A stretch of 64,000 nucleotides of DNA, from the NCBI RefSeq assembly GCF_000208745.1, contig NC_030855.1, forward strand, positions 18,837,102 through 18,901,101, in the 5' to 3' direction. The stretch's first letter is position 1, and the number at the start of each line of letters is the position of its first letter. The notes under the pieces are model-generated. The model made no database searches. It saw only the letters and a list, made by a program, of their open reading frames with translations, and was not told the DNA's origin. Of the stretch, positions 1-9,609 are shown piece by piece. This DNA comes from Theobroma cacao. Lineage: Eukaryota > Streptophyta > Magnoliopsida > Malvales > Malvaceae. The position numbers and the translations under genes were made by a program.

Positions 1-1541
1 TTTACAGCTTTCACTTCCAGCATAGAACACTCATTTTTTGTCAAAAATCTTGCAAAATCATGCACTATATCATGCATTTTGCATTTCAGTATGCGACTGT
101 TATTTTCATTTTTTTGAAAATCCTGAAAGAAGGAGCGCATAGCCAAGTCATCAAAGCATTCCTGGCCGATGGTCTCCACCTGTTTATTTTTCGTTCCCTT
201 AAAGAAACCTTGCGCCATCCACAATTTGATCAACTTATCTTTCTCTATCACAGAATCTTTTAAAAAGATGGCACAATATGAAAAGCATTGTTTCAAAGTT
301 GACGATAAATCATAATAGCTCAATAGTAAGGGAGGGAAAATACCCTTTTCAGCTTCTTCAAGTTCCCATAGTTCACTGTCCAACACACTCTGCCACTGTT
401 CTTTGGATTTTTTGAAGCGTAAGAGTCCACCAAGAACCTTTGCAGCAAGCGGCAAACCCTTGCATTTGTTTGCTATCTTCCTACCAATGCCCTCCAAACA
501 CTTGCACTCCTCGCTAGTCCTTCCAAAAAATGCGACCTGACTGAACAACAACCAACATTCCTCCTCAGACAATTGGCCTAACGGGAACAGAGTAGTGCTA
601 CCCATGATATTTGCAACATTCTCCTTGCGTGTGGTGATCAAAATTTTGCTTCCTGGTGATCCACACTTTAGAGAGTGTTTCAATGATTCCCACTTTGTGC
701 AATCTTCAGTCCACACATCGTCCAAAACAAGAAGAAATTTCTTTCTCTCAATTAAGTGATGTATTTTCTGCAATAAAGTCTCCAATTCAATAACATTGGG
801 AGCAACCTCGGTTAAAGCTTCAAGAATCGCTTTGGCAATTCTAATCTCATCAAAAGGATCTGAGACACACACCCATATTCTTTTATCAAAATAGGCTTTC
901 ACCCTCTGATCATTGTAGGCTAGTTGGGCAAGAGTTGTTTTTCCAATACCTCCCATTCCAACCACAGAGATGATATGGGGGCCTCTTTGTTCTTGACTAT
1001 TCTCGGACAGCAACTTATTAAGTATAGTATGCTTATCTTGGTCTCTACCACAAATCTCCGATACATCAATAAAAGAGGTAGTGATTGGTCGCTCGACTTC
1101 TTCATTGCCCCTAACCAAATCAAAACTGAACGTATCTTTTTCTCTACCAATCACTTGGAGTCTTTTATTTAGATCTTTTATCTTGACAGCAAAATCCCGA
1201 TGCAGAACAATTTTACTGAAAGAGAAGCATGGAGAGGGAACACAGTAGCATACCTTCTTCTTTGCAATTTGCGATGTGAGAATAAAAGCGTTCCACTCAT
1301 CTATCAAATCGTCCATGTCATAAGATGTGCCTTTAAGCTTGTCCAACCAAAGTTTGACAGCTTCCTCCTTCACTTGCCTTTTCTCAGCATCTATCAGCAC
1401 TGCTTGAATAGTTTGGAGAGTGCTCTTGAGCTTCTGAGCTTCTTTCCTGACATCCACAACAAGTGTCACCTCTTGTTCAATTTCTTGATAAACAACAGCT
1501 GTTAGCTGCTGCAAGACTGCTGAAACAAGTGCATCTGCCAT
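1..1541 (-). CDS. CC-NB-ARC-LRR disease resistance protein (CNL), 5' part, runs off left edge
   Basis: Intracellular immune receptor of the plant CNL class; members bind ADP/ATP through the NB-ARC switch and detect pathogen effectors. The frame is open for 513 codons from the ATG at 1541 to the window edge, with no stop. An Rx-type coiled coil (about residues 1-140) contains the block SYDMDDLIDEW, which corresponds to the EDVID region. NB-ARC follows: P-loop GMGGIGKTT (about 194-202), kinase-2 FLLVLDDVW, RNBS-B KILITTRKENVA, GLPLAAK, RNBS-D FSYCAIF and MHD as CKMHDIVHDFA (about 487-491). The LRR half lies outside the window. The start is chosen because MADALVS matches both downstream paralogues. 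A Copia element sits 165 bp upstream of the ATG and may disturb the promoter. Whether the gene is intact beyond the edge is unknown. Confidence 0.9.
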   Translation of the reverse strand, partial: MADALVSAVLQQLTAVVYQEIEQEVTLVVDVRKEAQKLKSTLQTIQAVLIDAEKRQVKEEAVKLWLDKLKGTSYDMDDLIDEWNAFILTSQIAKKKVCYCVPSPCFSFSKIVLHRDFAVKIKDLNKRLQVIGREKDTFSFDLVRGNEEVERPITTSFIDVSEICGRDQDKHTILNKLLSENSQEQRGPHIISVVGMGGIGKTTLAQLAYNDQRVKAYFDKRIWVCVSDPFDEIRIAKAILEALTEVAPNVIELETLLQKIHHLIERKKFLLVLDDVWTEDCTKWESLKHSLKCGSPGSKILITTRKENVANIMGSTTLFPLGQLSEEECWLLFSQVAFFGRTSEECKCLEGIGRKIANKCKGLPLAAKVLGGLLRFKKSKEQWQSVLDSELWELEEAEKGIFPPLLLSYYDLSSTLKQCFSYCAIFLKDSVIEKDKLIKLWMAQGFFKGTKNKQVETIGQECFDDLAMRSFFQDFQKNENNSRILKCKMHDIVHDFARFLTKNECSMLEVKAV

Positions 1542-1711
1542 GCTTAGATCAGAGTTCAGAACTAGACAGATTCAGATGGAGGGGGAGTGACAGAAAAATT
1601 GATTCTCAAGGCTTTTCGTTTGGCAAAAGCTTCTGAATCAAAATGTACCAAAAGAATAAAGCTGAAGGAAGAGGAAAGCTTCGATGACGATGCAAATCAA
1701 AACGACCTGGG

Positions 1712-2206
1712 TGCTGAGAATTCAGTGATTTCAGATGAAGAAGTATGAGGCGCCAAGGTCAACTGATTGTTGAAGGGAAGAAGGAAGTTTTTAAACAGTA
1801 TCGTTATGGGTCTTAGTTTAATGAAACGTTTAGTATGCTGTCGTTTTGAACTTTAGTTTTGATGGCTTAAACGCCTCTTGTTAGTGTCGTTTTATTTTTG
1901 CTGAATGTTAGGTTGAAAAGCCACGTTTTATTTCTTTGCTTTATGTTTTTCTCTTAGCTGTTGGAGACCGTTGTAGTGTATAGAAATTCATGTCTAGATT
2001 CCTCTGCATAGCTGTTTTCTTCTCAAGTTTCATTTTCCCAATGTCGAGTATTTCGGATTGATTGTTATTACTCATATAAATACACTTTAAGAAAAGAATG
2101 AAGGATGAGAATTTTACTCTCTAATTTTCTTCATTCAAAACTTCTACTCTCATTCCTCTATTCTTCAATTTTATGCTTATCAATTGAGTTTAATCAAAGT
2201 TTAACA
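1712..2206 (+). repeat. 5' LTR of first Copia element
   Basis: 495-bp direct repeat of 6201-6694. It begins TGCTGAGAATTC and ends TTTAACA, compatible with the TG...CA rule, and is directly followed by the primer binding site. The LTR carries a candidate TATA region (CATATAAATACAC near 2075). Confidence 0.92.
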
Positions 2207-2218
2207 TGGTATCAGAGC
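2207..2218 (+). other. Primer binding site (initiator tRNA-Met)
   Basis: TGGTATCAGAGC lies directly after the 5' LTR. This is the standard plant Copia PBS, complementary to the 3' end of initiator tRNA-Met, where minus-strand DNA synthesis starts. Confidence 0.9.
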
Positions 2219-2299
2219 TACAAGGGTTTTAAGGGGGTTATTTTTCTTTTCCTTTCCCACTCTTGTTTTGTTTCCAACCTTGTATTAAGGTGTTGATTC

Positions 2300-5200
2300 A
2301 TGGTTACCTCAAGGTTCAACACTACTACTCCTCCAGTCTTTGCTGAAGAAAATTATGTTTTCTAGTCAATGAAGATGCAGTCTTATCTCAAAGCTTTCTC
2401 TCTTTGGGAAGTGGTGGAAACCGGAGTAGAAGCTATTCAAAGGCATGCCAACCCAACTCTAGCTCAAATTAGGCAGTTTGAAGAAGACAAGGCAAAGAAA
2501 TATAAGGCTTTATTCTACCTACAATCTGCAGTTTTTGATGAGATTTTCTCTAAGATAATGCATCTAGATAACCTAAAGGAAGTATGATATCATTTAAGCA
2601 GTGATAGAACTAGAAAAATTCAGGCTTTGAATCTCTCTAGGCAGTTTAAAATGCCGTCAATGGATGATAATGAAACTATTAGGGAATTTTTTGGGAAGAT
2701 AATGGGGATAGTGAATCAGCTTAGGCTACTTGGGAAGGAGATGGATGAGGAAAGGTTAATAAGCAAGATGCTGGTAGGATTATTAGAGAAGTATGAGTCT
2801 AAAATCTCATCATTAGAGGACTCCAGGGACATTAATTAGATAACCTTAAAGGAATTGGTGAATGCACTAGAAGGCTTAGAGCAAAGGAGAGCCTTTAGGC
2901 AAAAAGGTCTTATTGAGAATGCCTTGGTTGTGAAATCAAAAAGTGTGAAACCCGAAAGTAGTAATTCTAGGAAGAATGAAATTGACAAGAAGGATAAAGG
3001 AAGGAAGTTAGATGAGAGAAAACATGGAGAAACTAAAAAGTCATTTCCACCATGCTTTCATTGCAAAAAAATGAATCATACAGAGAAGTTTTGCTGGTTT
3101 CGACCAAATGTCAAGTGCAGGAGGTGTCACCAACAGGGTCATGTGGAGAAAATGTACAAAAGTAAAGGTAAAAATACTGAAGAGAAAGCTGTTGTGGTGG
3201 AAGAGCCTTAAGCAGATGAAGAAGTCTTGTTCATGGTTAAGAAAGTTGATATTAAAAAGAAGAATGCCACTTGGTTATTGGATAGTAGCTATTCAAACCA
3301 TATAATTGTTTGCAAATAAAACTTCATCAGTCTAAATGAGAGTTTTAGAACTCGAATGGAGATTAGAAATGGTGATATGTTGCTAATTTTTGGAATTGGT
3401 ACAGTGGGAGTGTAGACACCTAATGGGACTAAATCAATGGCAAATGTTTATTTTGCTCATGATGTAAGTCAAAACTTACTCAGTGTTGGTCCATTGGTGG
3501 ATGAAGGCTTTGAGTTAACCTTTGAAGACAAAGTTTGCACAGTTAAGAACTCAACTGGTGTAGAACTTTTCACAGTGGGAATGAAGAATAAATGTTTTCC
3601 ATTAAATTGGATGGATATCAAGCATACTGCTTACAGTTGTATTTTAAATGATACTGAAATATGGCATAGGAGATTTGGCCATGTAAACTATGGTTCACTC
3701 AAGCTGATGGCCTTTGACAACCAAGTAGAAGGGTTACTTTCAATGGCAAATGTTAAAAAAATTTGTAATGTGTGAATGTATAGGAAGTAGAGAAAATTGG
3801 CCTTTCCAAAAACCAGTACCTGGAAGGCAACAGAAATATTACAGTTAATACATACTGATCTTGGAGAGCCTATGAAGATTCCATCACTAAATGGCAGTAA
3901 GTACTACATACTTTTCATTGATGATTGTTCAAGATTTTGCTAGGTATATTTCTTGAAGATGAAGTTTGATGCCTTGAGGGCCTTTACTAAGTTTAAAGTC
4001 TTAGTTGAGAATCAAGCAAGTCTGACTGTGAAGAAGATTAGGAGTGATAAAAGGCACTAATTATATTACTAAGGAGTTTGAAGACTATTTGAGCAAGGTT
4101 GGTATTACACATTAATTAATAGTTCCATACAGCTCACAACAGAATGGAGTGGTAGAAATGAAGAACAGAACCTTGATAGAGATGGCTAGGTGCTTGCTGT
4201 TTAAGAAAAAGCTACCAAAGTCTTTGTAGGCTGAAGTAGTCAATACTGCTAATTACTTGCTTAACATGTCAGTTACTAGAGCCCTGAAAGGTAAAACACC
4301 GTTTAAAGCCTGGTATGACTTTAAATTATCAGTAAAGCATATGAAGGTTTTTGGTTGTGTATGCTTTGGAAAGATTCCTGTTGCAAAGAAGACAAAGCTG
4401 GACAGTAAGTCACTGTTAGCCATCCATCTTGGGTACAATGAAGCTTCAAAAGGATACAGATTGTTGGATGTCAAAAGCATGAAGTTATTCATCAGCAGAG
4501 ATGTAGTGTTTGATGAAGACAAGTTGTGGAACTGGGAAACTAAGTTAGTTGAAGGGTCAAATAACTATGTTTCAGTAGAAAATCAATTGGCAATGGAGGA
4601 TTTTAAGTTGAACTCAAATGATGTGGATGAGATACCAGTGAGAGGAACAAGAAGCTTGTCAGATATTTATGCTAGATGTCATTTAGCAATCTCAGAACCT
4701 AGTTCTTATGTAGAAACTGCTTCTAATGAGCATTGGAAAAGGGCAATGGATACTGAAATCAAGAAGGTATGGAAGAACAAGACTTGGGTGCTTATGGATA
4801 GGCCAAAAGATCACAATGTCATAGGTGTCAAATGGATTTTTAGAACCAAATTAAATCTAGATGGTTCTGTTAACAAATATAAAGCCAGATTGGTTGTTAA
4901 AGGCTTTTCACAAGTTTATGGAGTTGATTTCTTTGAAACCTTTGCACCAGTAGCCAGACATGATACTATAAGGCTACTAGTTGCACTTGCTGTAAATGAA
5001 GGGTGGTCAATTTAGCACCTGGACATCAAGTTAGCATTTCTAAATGGTACTATTGGAGAAGACATTTTTGTTAAGCAACTTGAGGGCTATATTGAACCAG
5101 GTATGGGGAATAAAGTTTGTAAGTTGAAAAAAGCTCTTTATGGTCTTAAACAAGCTTAAAATGCATGGTATGAAAGAATGGATGCCTATCTACAAAGCTT

Positions 5201-6206
5201 GGGGTTCATAAGGAGCTGCAATGAACATACCTTGTATGTGAAGAGAACAGATACTGACATTCAACTTATTATATCTCTTTATGTGGATGATATGCTTATC
5301 ACAAGACCAAGTGGTAAGTTTGTCGATGACTTCAAGGTAATGATGCAAACAGAATTTGAAATGATTGATTTAGGGAAGATGTCATATTTTCTTAAAATGG
5401 AAATAAATCAAGGTTCTGGTTTTATACTTCTGCATAAAAAAAATGCCTTTGATTTGTTAAAAAGGTTTAAGATGGAGAGCTGCAAAGCAGTAGCAACTCC
5501 TTTGGCGTGTGGTACTAAGCTGAGCATAGATAATGGTGGAGCTAAAGCTGATGAAACTCATTATAGAAGGCTGATAGAAAGTTTATTATATTTATCTTCC
5601 ACAAGGCCAAATATCATGTATGCTACTAGTTTACTTTCAAGGTTTATGAACAAGCCATCTGAAAGTCATATGTTTGCTACCAAAAGAGTTTTAAGGTATG
5701 TCAAAGGGACTCTAAACTTTGGCTTGAAATTTTGTGACAGTGATTGGGATAGAAGTTTGAAGGACTCAAAAAGCACTTTTGGGTGCTGTTTCCCATTTGG
5801 TAGTGCAATATTTGCTTGGAATTCTAAGAAACAAAGTATAGTGGCATAGTCTTCTGTAGATGCTGAGTATATTGCAACTGCCCCAGCTGCAAACCAGGCT
5901 ATCTGGTTAAGGAAAATTTTTGAAGGTTTGATGATTAGTTGTGAAGAACTAACAACACTCTGGATTGACTACAAATCTGCAATTTCAATGGCTAAAAACC
6001 CAGTTCATCATGGTAGCACTAAGCACATAAAGATCAAGTTTCATGCCATTAGAGAAGCTGTCAGAAACGGTGAAGTATCTGTGCAATATTATCCTACAAA
6101 AGAGCAACTAGCATATATATTTACTAAGGGTTTGAATATTGATCAATTCAAATTCTTGAGAGATAAACTGAGAGTATGCTCATTTGAAATCAAGGAGGTG
6201 TGTTGA
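2300..6206 (+). pseudogene. Degenerate Copia gag-pol polyprotein
   Basis: The relic starts at the ATG at 2300. Gag ends in a CCHC zinc knuckle (CFHCKKMNHTEKFC, near 3052-3093) and a second knuckle whose last Cys is replaced. The protease motif near 3270 reads LLDSSYSN where D-S-G is expected. GAG-pre-integrase (HRRFGHVNYGSLKLM) is at 3663-3710 and the integrase core at 3840-4250. RT spans about 4700-5450 with YVDDM at 5280, and RNase H lies at 5840-6200 with the C-terminal block IFTKGL. Stops include TAG 2363, TGA 2585 and TAG 2837. The frame changes between about 3775 and 4257. No functional product is expected. Confidence 0.9.
6192..6200 (+). other. Polypurine tract of first Copia element
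   Basis: AAGGAGGTG immediately upstream of the 3' LTR is the expected position for plus-strand priming. It is a short and imperfect purine run. Confidence 0.6.
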
Positions 6207-6694
6207 GAATTCAGTGATTTTAGATGAAGAAGTGTCAAGCGCCAAGGTCAACTAATTGTTGAAAGGAAGAAGGAAGTTCTTAAACGGTATCGTTATGGTT
6301 CTTAGTTTAATGAAACGTTTAGTATGCTATCATTTTGGACTTTAGTTTTGATGGCTTAAATGCCTTTGTTAGTGTCGTTTTATTTTTGCTGGATGTTAGG
6401 CTGAAAAGCCACGTTTTATTTCTTTGCTTTATGTTTTTCTCTTAGCTGTTGAAGGCCGTTGTAGTGCACAGAAATCCATGTTTGGATTCTTGTGCATAAC
6501 TGTTTTCTTCTCAAGTTTTATTTTCCCAACGTCAAGTATTTCGGATCTGTTGTGATTGCTCATATAAATAAACTTAAAAAAAGGATGAAGGATGAGAATT
6601 TTACTCTCCAATTTTCTTCATTCAAAACTTCTGCTTTCAACTCCTCTGTTCTTCAATTTTATGCTTATCAATTGAGTTTAATCAAAGTTTAACA
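6201..6694 (+). repeat. 3' LTR of first Copia element
   Basis: 494-bp partner of 1712-2206. It begins TGTTGAGAATTC, ends TTTAACA, and is followed at once by the CTGGG target-site copy (6695-6699). Confidence 0.92.
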
Positions 6695-6699
6695 CTGGG

Positions 6700-7022
6700 A
6701 CTGGGTCAACTATCAGAAAACAACCTAGTCTATGCCTTTTTTTTCCTCGAGCGGTCCCTAACGCGTGATTGTAGACAACATTTTTGCTGCACCTTTCATG
6801 AAATTTCTAAGGCTTTGGTTGATTTATTTACTCTTTTTCCTTGAAGTCTTGTTAGATTTTTTTCCTTGAAGATAAGTTTCTTACCTTGTTTCTCTCCCGT
6901 GCAGCTTAGTGGCTGACAGTTAAGAAAAGTACTTGACTTGTGTTACTTGTTTATGTTGACAAATGTGGTTGTAATTAGTACTTTTTTCACTTAGCCCAAG
7001 AGTTAGTCACACTTCATGCATA
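6700..7022. other. Flanking DNA between two retroelements, no gene seen
   Basis: About 320 bp of single-copy-looking sequence between the CTGGG duplication and the TTTAC duplication of the next element. It was probably contiguous with the upstream region of the CNL gene at 1541 before the Copia insertion. No open frame or RNA gene was recognised. Confidence 0.5.
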
Positions 7023-7027
7023 TTTAC

Positions 7028-7917
7028 TATAAAAAGGGTTTTTGTGATAGGGAGAGGAAGCGTTGCAAACAAGTAAAAGGATGTGCTAGAGGCGACAGAG
7101 AGGAAGATTGAAGTAGTTCCTGAAGTATTGAGTGTTGTGACAGGTGGAAGACAATAAAAAGAGAATTAGAGAGAGAATTTAGAGAGAGAAGCTTTCAAGC
7201 TGAGAATGTGTTAGCTCGGAAGGGTAGAGAAGAGTCCCTTTAAATGAATTGTGAGGCTCTATATATAGTGTTAAAAGTGACGGTTATTCAAGAATAGGTT
7301 TTAATGCGCCTAATTAATGACATTATTATGAAGAACATTAATGTGAGTAACCGTTACTGTAATTGGATGTAATAAAGCTTATTCTCAAGTAAAAAGGTAT
7401 TAGAAAAGAGGTATACATGAAAAGGTACAAAAGCAGAAGCTGAATGAGAATAGGTACAAGAGAAAAAGCTGTACATGAATAGGTATACGAGAACAAGATA
7501 GGAGGGTGAAACACTTGTACTTTAGGAAAAAGTTAAGAGGAAGACCTCTTAACTACCTCTATATCTGAGACAACAAGCCAAACTTTTTGGAACATTCCAA
7601 GATGAAAGTAACCCATGAACCCTGCCACTTATTTTGAGTTGCTTTCACTGTCATCCAAGTGAAGTAGTTATTTTATTCGAAATAGCTATTCTACTTGTAT
7701 TAGTTGTTCCATATGGAGTAGTGCTCTACTTATTCTAGTTGTTCTATGTTAAGTAGTGTTTCACTTGTTCTAATTGTTCTACGTGAAGGAGCGCTTCACT
7801 TGTTCTAGTCGTTTTACGTGAAGTAGCACTTCACTTGTTCTAGTTATTCTCTGTATAATATTGTGTTGTAACATAATTCTTTAGAGAATAGGTATTAACC
7901 AAAATCAAGTATCTATA
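7028..7917 (-). repeat. Left LTR (3' LTR in element orientation)
   Basis: Matches 13898-14800 throughout, apart from substitutions and one fewer internal 37-bp unit. It contains a tandem array (about 7660-7850) of a unit like GTTCTACGTGAAGTAGCGCTTCACTT, whose core GTGAAG...CTTCAC is palindromic. A TATATATAG run lies at 7259-7267. Its ends have decayed to TA...TA on the plus strand. Confidence 0.88.
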
Positions 7918-8026
7918 TTTTATCTCCTGCATAAGAATTCATTATTAAAAATAATTCTTATGAATTAATTTAAAATGTAAAAGTTTTTTTGTGTACTATA
8001 ATGTATCGTACTATATCACTTAGAGT

Positions 8027-8095
8027 AATAATGCCTTGGGCAGTACCGCCTTAGACAGTAACACCTTAGCCAGTAATGTTTTAAGTAGTAACACG
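8027..8095. repeat. Short tandem repeat, about 16-bp unit
   Basis: Four to five degenerate copies of a unit like CAGTAACACCTTAGC in succession. It lies just inside the left LTR of the PMD element and has no recognisable coding role. Confidence 0.6.
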
Positions 8096-8607
8096 TTACT
8101 GCCTTGTGTAAGGTGTAATGCCAATTTTTTTTTTTGTAATGTCAATATCTTTTGTAATATTTGATTGATTATGCAATAATATTTTTTTTCCATATTAAAT
8201 AAGATTTTCAAGATACACCTACTAAAACAAAAGTTAATCTTTTTCATAAAAAAAAACCTTGATTCTATGTGGCTTATAAATAATAAGTTACTATGAGCAA
8301 TTTTCTTCATTCATATTCAAAGTAAAGCAAAACAAATTTAAGAGCAAAGTCGATTCTTTTGCGAATCTTTTCAAGCAAGTAAGTTTTTCTTCTTCTTTTA
8401 ATTTTTTTTATTTTTTTTAATCTGTTGAATTTTAGTTGAATTTCTCTTACTTGTTGCCCCCTGCATGAATTTTTTTTCATATTTTCAAGTTAAAATATGA
8501 AATAAGAAATTTTTCATGCATGAGATGAATTTTTTTATTGAAAGAATTCTATATATATATTCAAGTAGATGAATAAATAGTTTGATTTTATAAGAAGAAG
8601 ATGTCAA

Positions 8608-8640
8608 TAATAATAATAATAATAATTATTATTATTATAT
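8608..8640. repeat. (AAT)n(ATT)n trinucleotide microsatellite
   Basis: A run of AAT units followed directly by ATT/TTA units forms a self-complementary simple repeat. It is likely length-variable. Confidence 0.85.
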
Positions 8641-9007
8641 AGTTTTCTAGGAAGAGTAATGCATGGATTTCGTTCTCTTCTTTGATTTTGTCTTTAATAC
8701 CGTTGATATTTTAACCTTATTTTATTTTTGTACTCTTCTTGAAAGCTATTTTGTCTTTAGCTTTTTAATTGCTCACAACAGAAGCCACGGTTTTTCTCTT
8801 TTCTTTTTATATTAGATTAAAGTTTGGTTTGAAGTTCACAGCACAAGCAAAAGTGTAAAAGAGAACTTTGAAAAAAATTTTCTTTTATTGTTTTATTTTG
8901 ATGTGTAATCTTAGAAAAGTGAAAAAAAGAAGTAAATAAACGCTGCAATAATAGGAGCAAATAAAAGCTGACTAACTTGTCAAAATTTTCTTTTTGTCTT
9001 TGATTTG

Positions 9008-9118
9008 TTGGCAGCAAAAGCTGCAAGTTGCAATTTTTTTTTTTGTTTACATAAAGAAAACTGGCTTTTTTACTTTGGAACAATTTATTGGCAGCAAAAG
9101 TTGCAAGTTGCAGTTTTT
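9008..9118. repeat. Tandem duplication of about 80 bp (GGCAGCAAAAG unit)
   Basis: The block TTGGCAGCAAAAGCTGCAAG plus a T-run at 9008 recurs at 9088 with one change in the shared core (AAAGTTGC for AAAGCTGC), each followed by a similar GGCTTTTTACTTTGG-type stretch. It lies inside the PMD element, upstream of the cargo gene. Confidence 0.7.
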
Positions 9119-9148
9119 TTTTTATACAGAAGATGGCTTTTACTTTGG

Positions 9149-9250
9149 AGCTCGCAGAATGTGAGGCGAGCTCTTTCAATTGGAGCTCGCGATTCATGCC
9201 GCAAGCTCTTTTAATTAGGGCTAGCGGTATGTGCCGCGAGTTCTTTTAAG
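9149..9250. repeat. Three tandem copies of a ~36-bp self-complementary unit
   Basis: Units read GAGCTCGC..ATG...GCGAGCTCTTT with drift (starts near 9149, 9183 and 9219). Each unit's GAGCTCGC pairs with its own GCGAGCTC, so each can fold into a small hairpin. The unit is GC-rich in a very AT-rich setting. Confidence 0.7.
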
Positions 9251-9423
9251 CGATTTTTTAAAAATTTTAATTAATAATTTTTTTTAATTGACTTTTTTTT
9301 TATTATTTTTTTAATTTTATTCATTTGTTATTATTATTTTATTATATATATTAATAATGAAATTTACAATTTTGATAAATTTTATTGTTCTACTTTGTGG
9401 GTTTTTTTTGTTTTATTATTTTA

Positions 9424-9512
9424 TTATTTATATATATATATATATATATATTTNNNNNNNNNNTTTTTATATTTTATTATTTATATATATATATTTATAT
9501 ATATATATTTGA
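9424..9512. repeat. (TA)n microsatellite with 10-base assembly gap
   Basis: TA dinucleotide runs on both sides of Ns at 9454-9463. The true length is unresolved and assembly failed in the simple repeat. Confidence 0.9.
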
Positions 9513-9609
9513 CAAATACATAAATAATAAAAATTTTTGTGCATGTATACTTATCTCTTTTTTCATGATCATGTTTGTAGGCTTCTTTTCCATCTTCCCT
9601 TATACCTAG

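Larger units (their letters stand above)
1712..6694 (+). mobile_element. Ty1/Copia LTR retrotransposon (degenerate, complete LTR to LTR)
   Basis: Two direct LTRs (1712-2206 and 6201-6694) flank an internal region with a tRNA-Met primer site, gag, protease, integrase, RT and RNase H remnants in Copia order. A perfect 5-bp target-site duplication CTGGG lies at 1707-1711 and 6695-6699. By eye the LTRs are about 90-92% identical, so the insertion is older than the Copia at 35464. It is inserted tail-to-head upstream of the CNL gene that reads leftward from 1541. Coding capacity is lost through several stop codons and at least one frameshift. Confidence 0.93.

Noticed and set aside
920..1505. Plus- and minus-frame ORFs within 920-1505
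   Set aside because: They are out-of-frame shadows of the left-edge CNL, whose own frame is open from 1541 to the edge.
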